A stretch of 6,546 nt of DNA from Fidelibacterota bacterium (GTDB lineage Bacteria > Fidelibacterota > UBA2242). Below the pieces are notes generated by a model. It did not search any database and had not been told where the DNA came from. It saw only the letters and a list, made by a program, of their open reading frames with translations. Positions 6,539 through 6,546 of this stretch are shown one piece after another. Position 1 is the stretch's first letter. Each line of letters opens with the position of its first letter. The stretch is from the NCBI GenBank assembly GCA_003527965.1, contig DPVY01000034.1:2825-9370 (forward strand), in the 5' to 3' direction. The position numbers and the translations under genes are program-made.

Positions 6539-6546
6539 GCTTTCAA

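Overview
The window comes from a bacterium of the FCB (Fibrobacteres-Chlorobi-Bacteroidetes) superphylum. The clearest sign is a type IX secretion (T9SS) sorting domain with the QNYPNPFNPTT motif at the end of the largest protein; T9SS sorting domains are essentially confined to this group. A strong AAGGAGG Shine-Dalgarno site before that gene and a plausible TTG/TATAAT promoter fit non-Bacteroidota FCB lineages (Calditrichota, Ignavibacteriota, KSB1, Cloacimonadota and similar) better than Bacteroidota proper, which rarely use Shine-Dalgarno sites. I cannot name the genus. All genes found are on the + strand and all encode exported proteins.

Layout: (1) positions 1-507 are the C-terminal 168 codons of a DUF4876/lamin-tail-like protein whose start lies outside the window. 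(2) Positions 548-1633 encode a complete paralogue of it, a predicted lipoprotein, about 78 % identical over the shared part. The two form a tandem duplication with a period of 1126 bp that extends past the stop codons through a hairpin and ends there. (3) A 155-bp spacer carries an intact 29-nt near-perfect palindrome; its decayed counterpart lies just before and into the start codon of gene 2. (4) Positions 1789-3246 encode a 485-residue outer-membrane beta-barrel protein, most like the DUF6850 family. (5) A 111-bp AT-rich spacer holds a candidate promoter and a strong ribosome binding site. (6) Positions 3358-6483 encode a 1041-residue T9SS cargo with a signal peptide, 14 recognisable YCF48/BNR-type beta-propeller blades, a jelly-roll (LamG-like) domain, a CBM20/48-like starch-binding-type domain and the sorting domain. 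(7) A hairpin downstream is a probable terminator.

Working together: from memory of Bacteroidota genomes, DUF4876 lipoproteins and DUF6850 barrels often lie side by side, commonly near TonB-dependent receptors, and neither family has an established function. Genes 1-3 therefore look like an uncharacterised cell-envelope module, here with its lipoprotein duplicated. The large T9SS protein has its own promoter and ribosome binding site and may be an independent, surface-attached or released, carbohydrate- or protein-binding protein. No RNA genes, CRISPR arrays, transposases or minus-strand genes were found.
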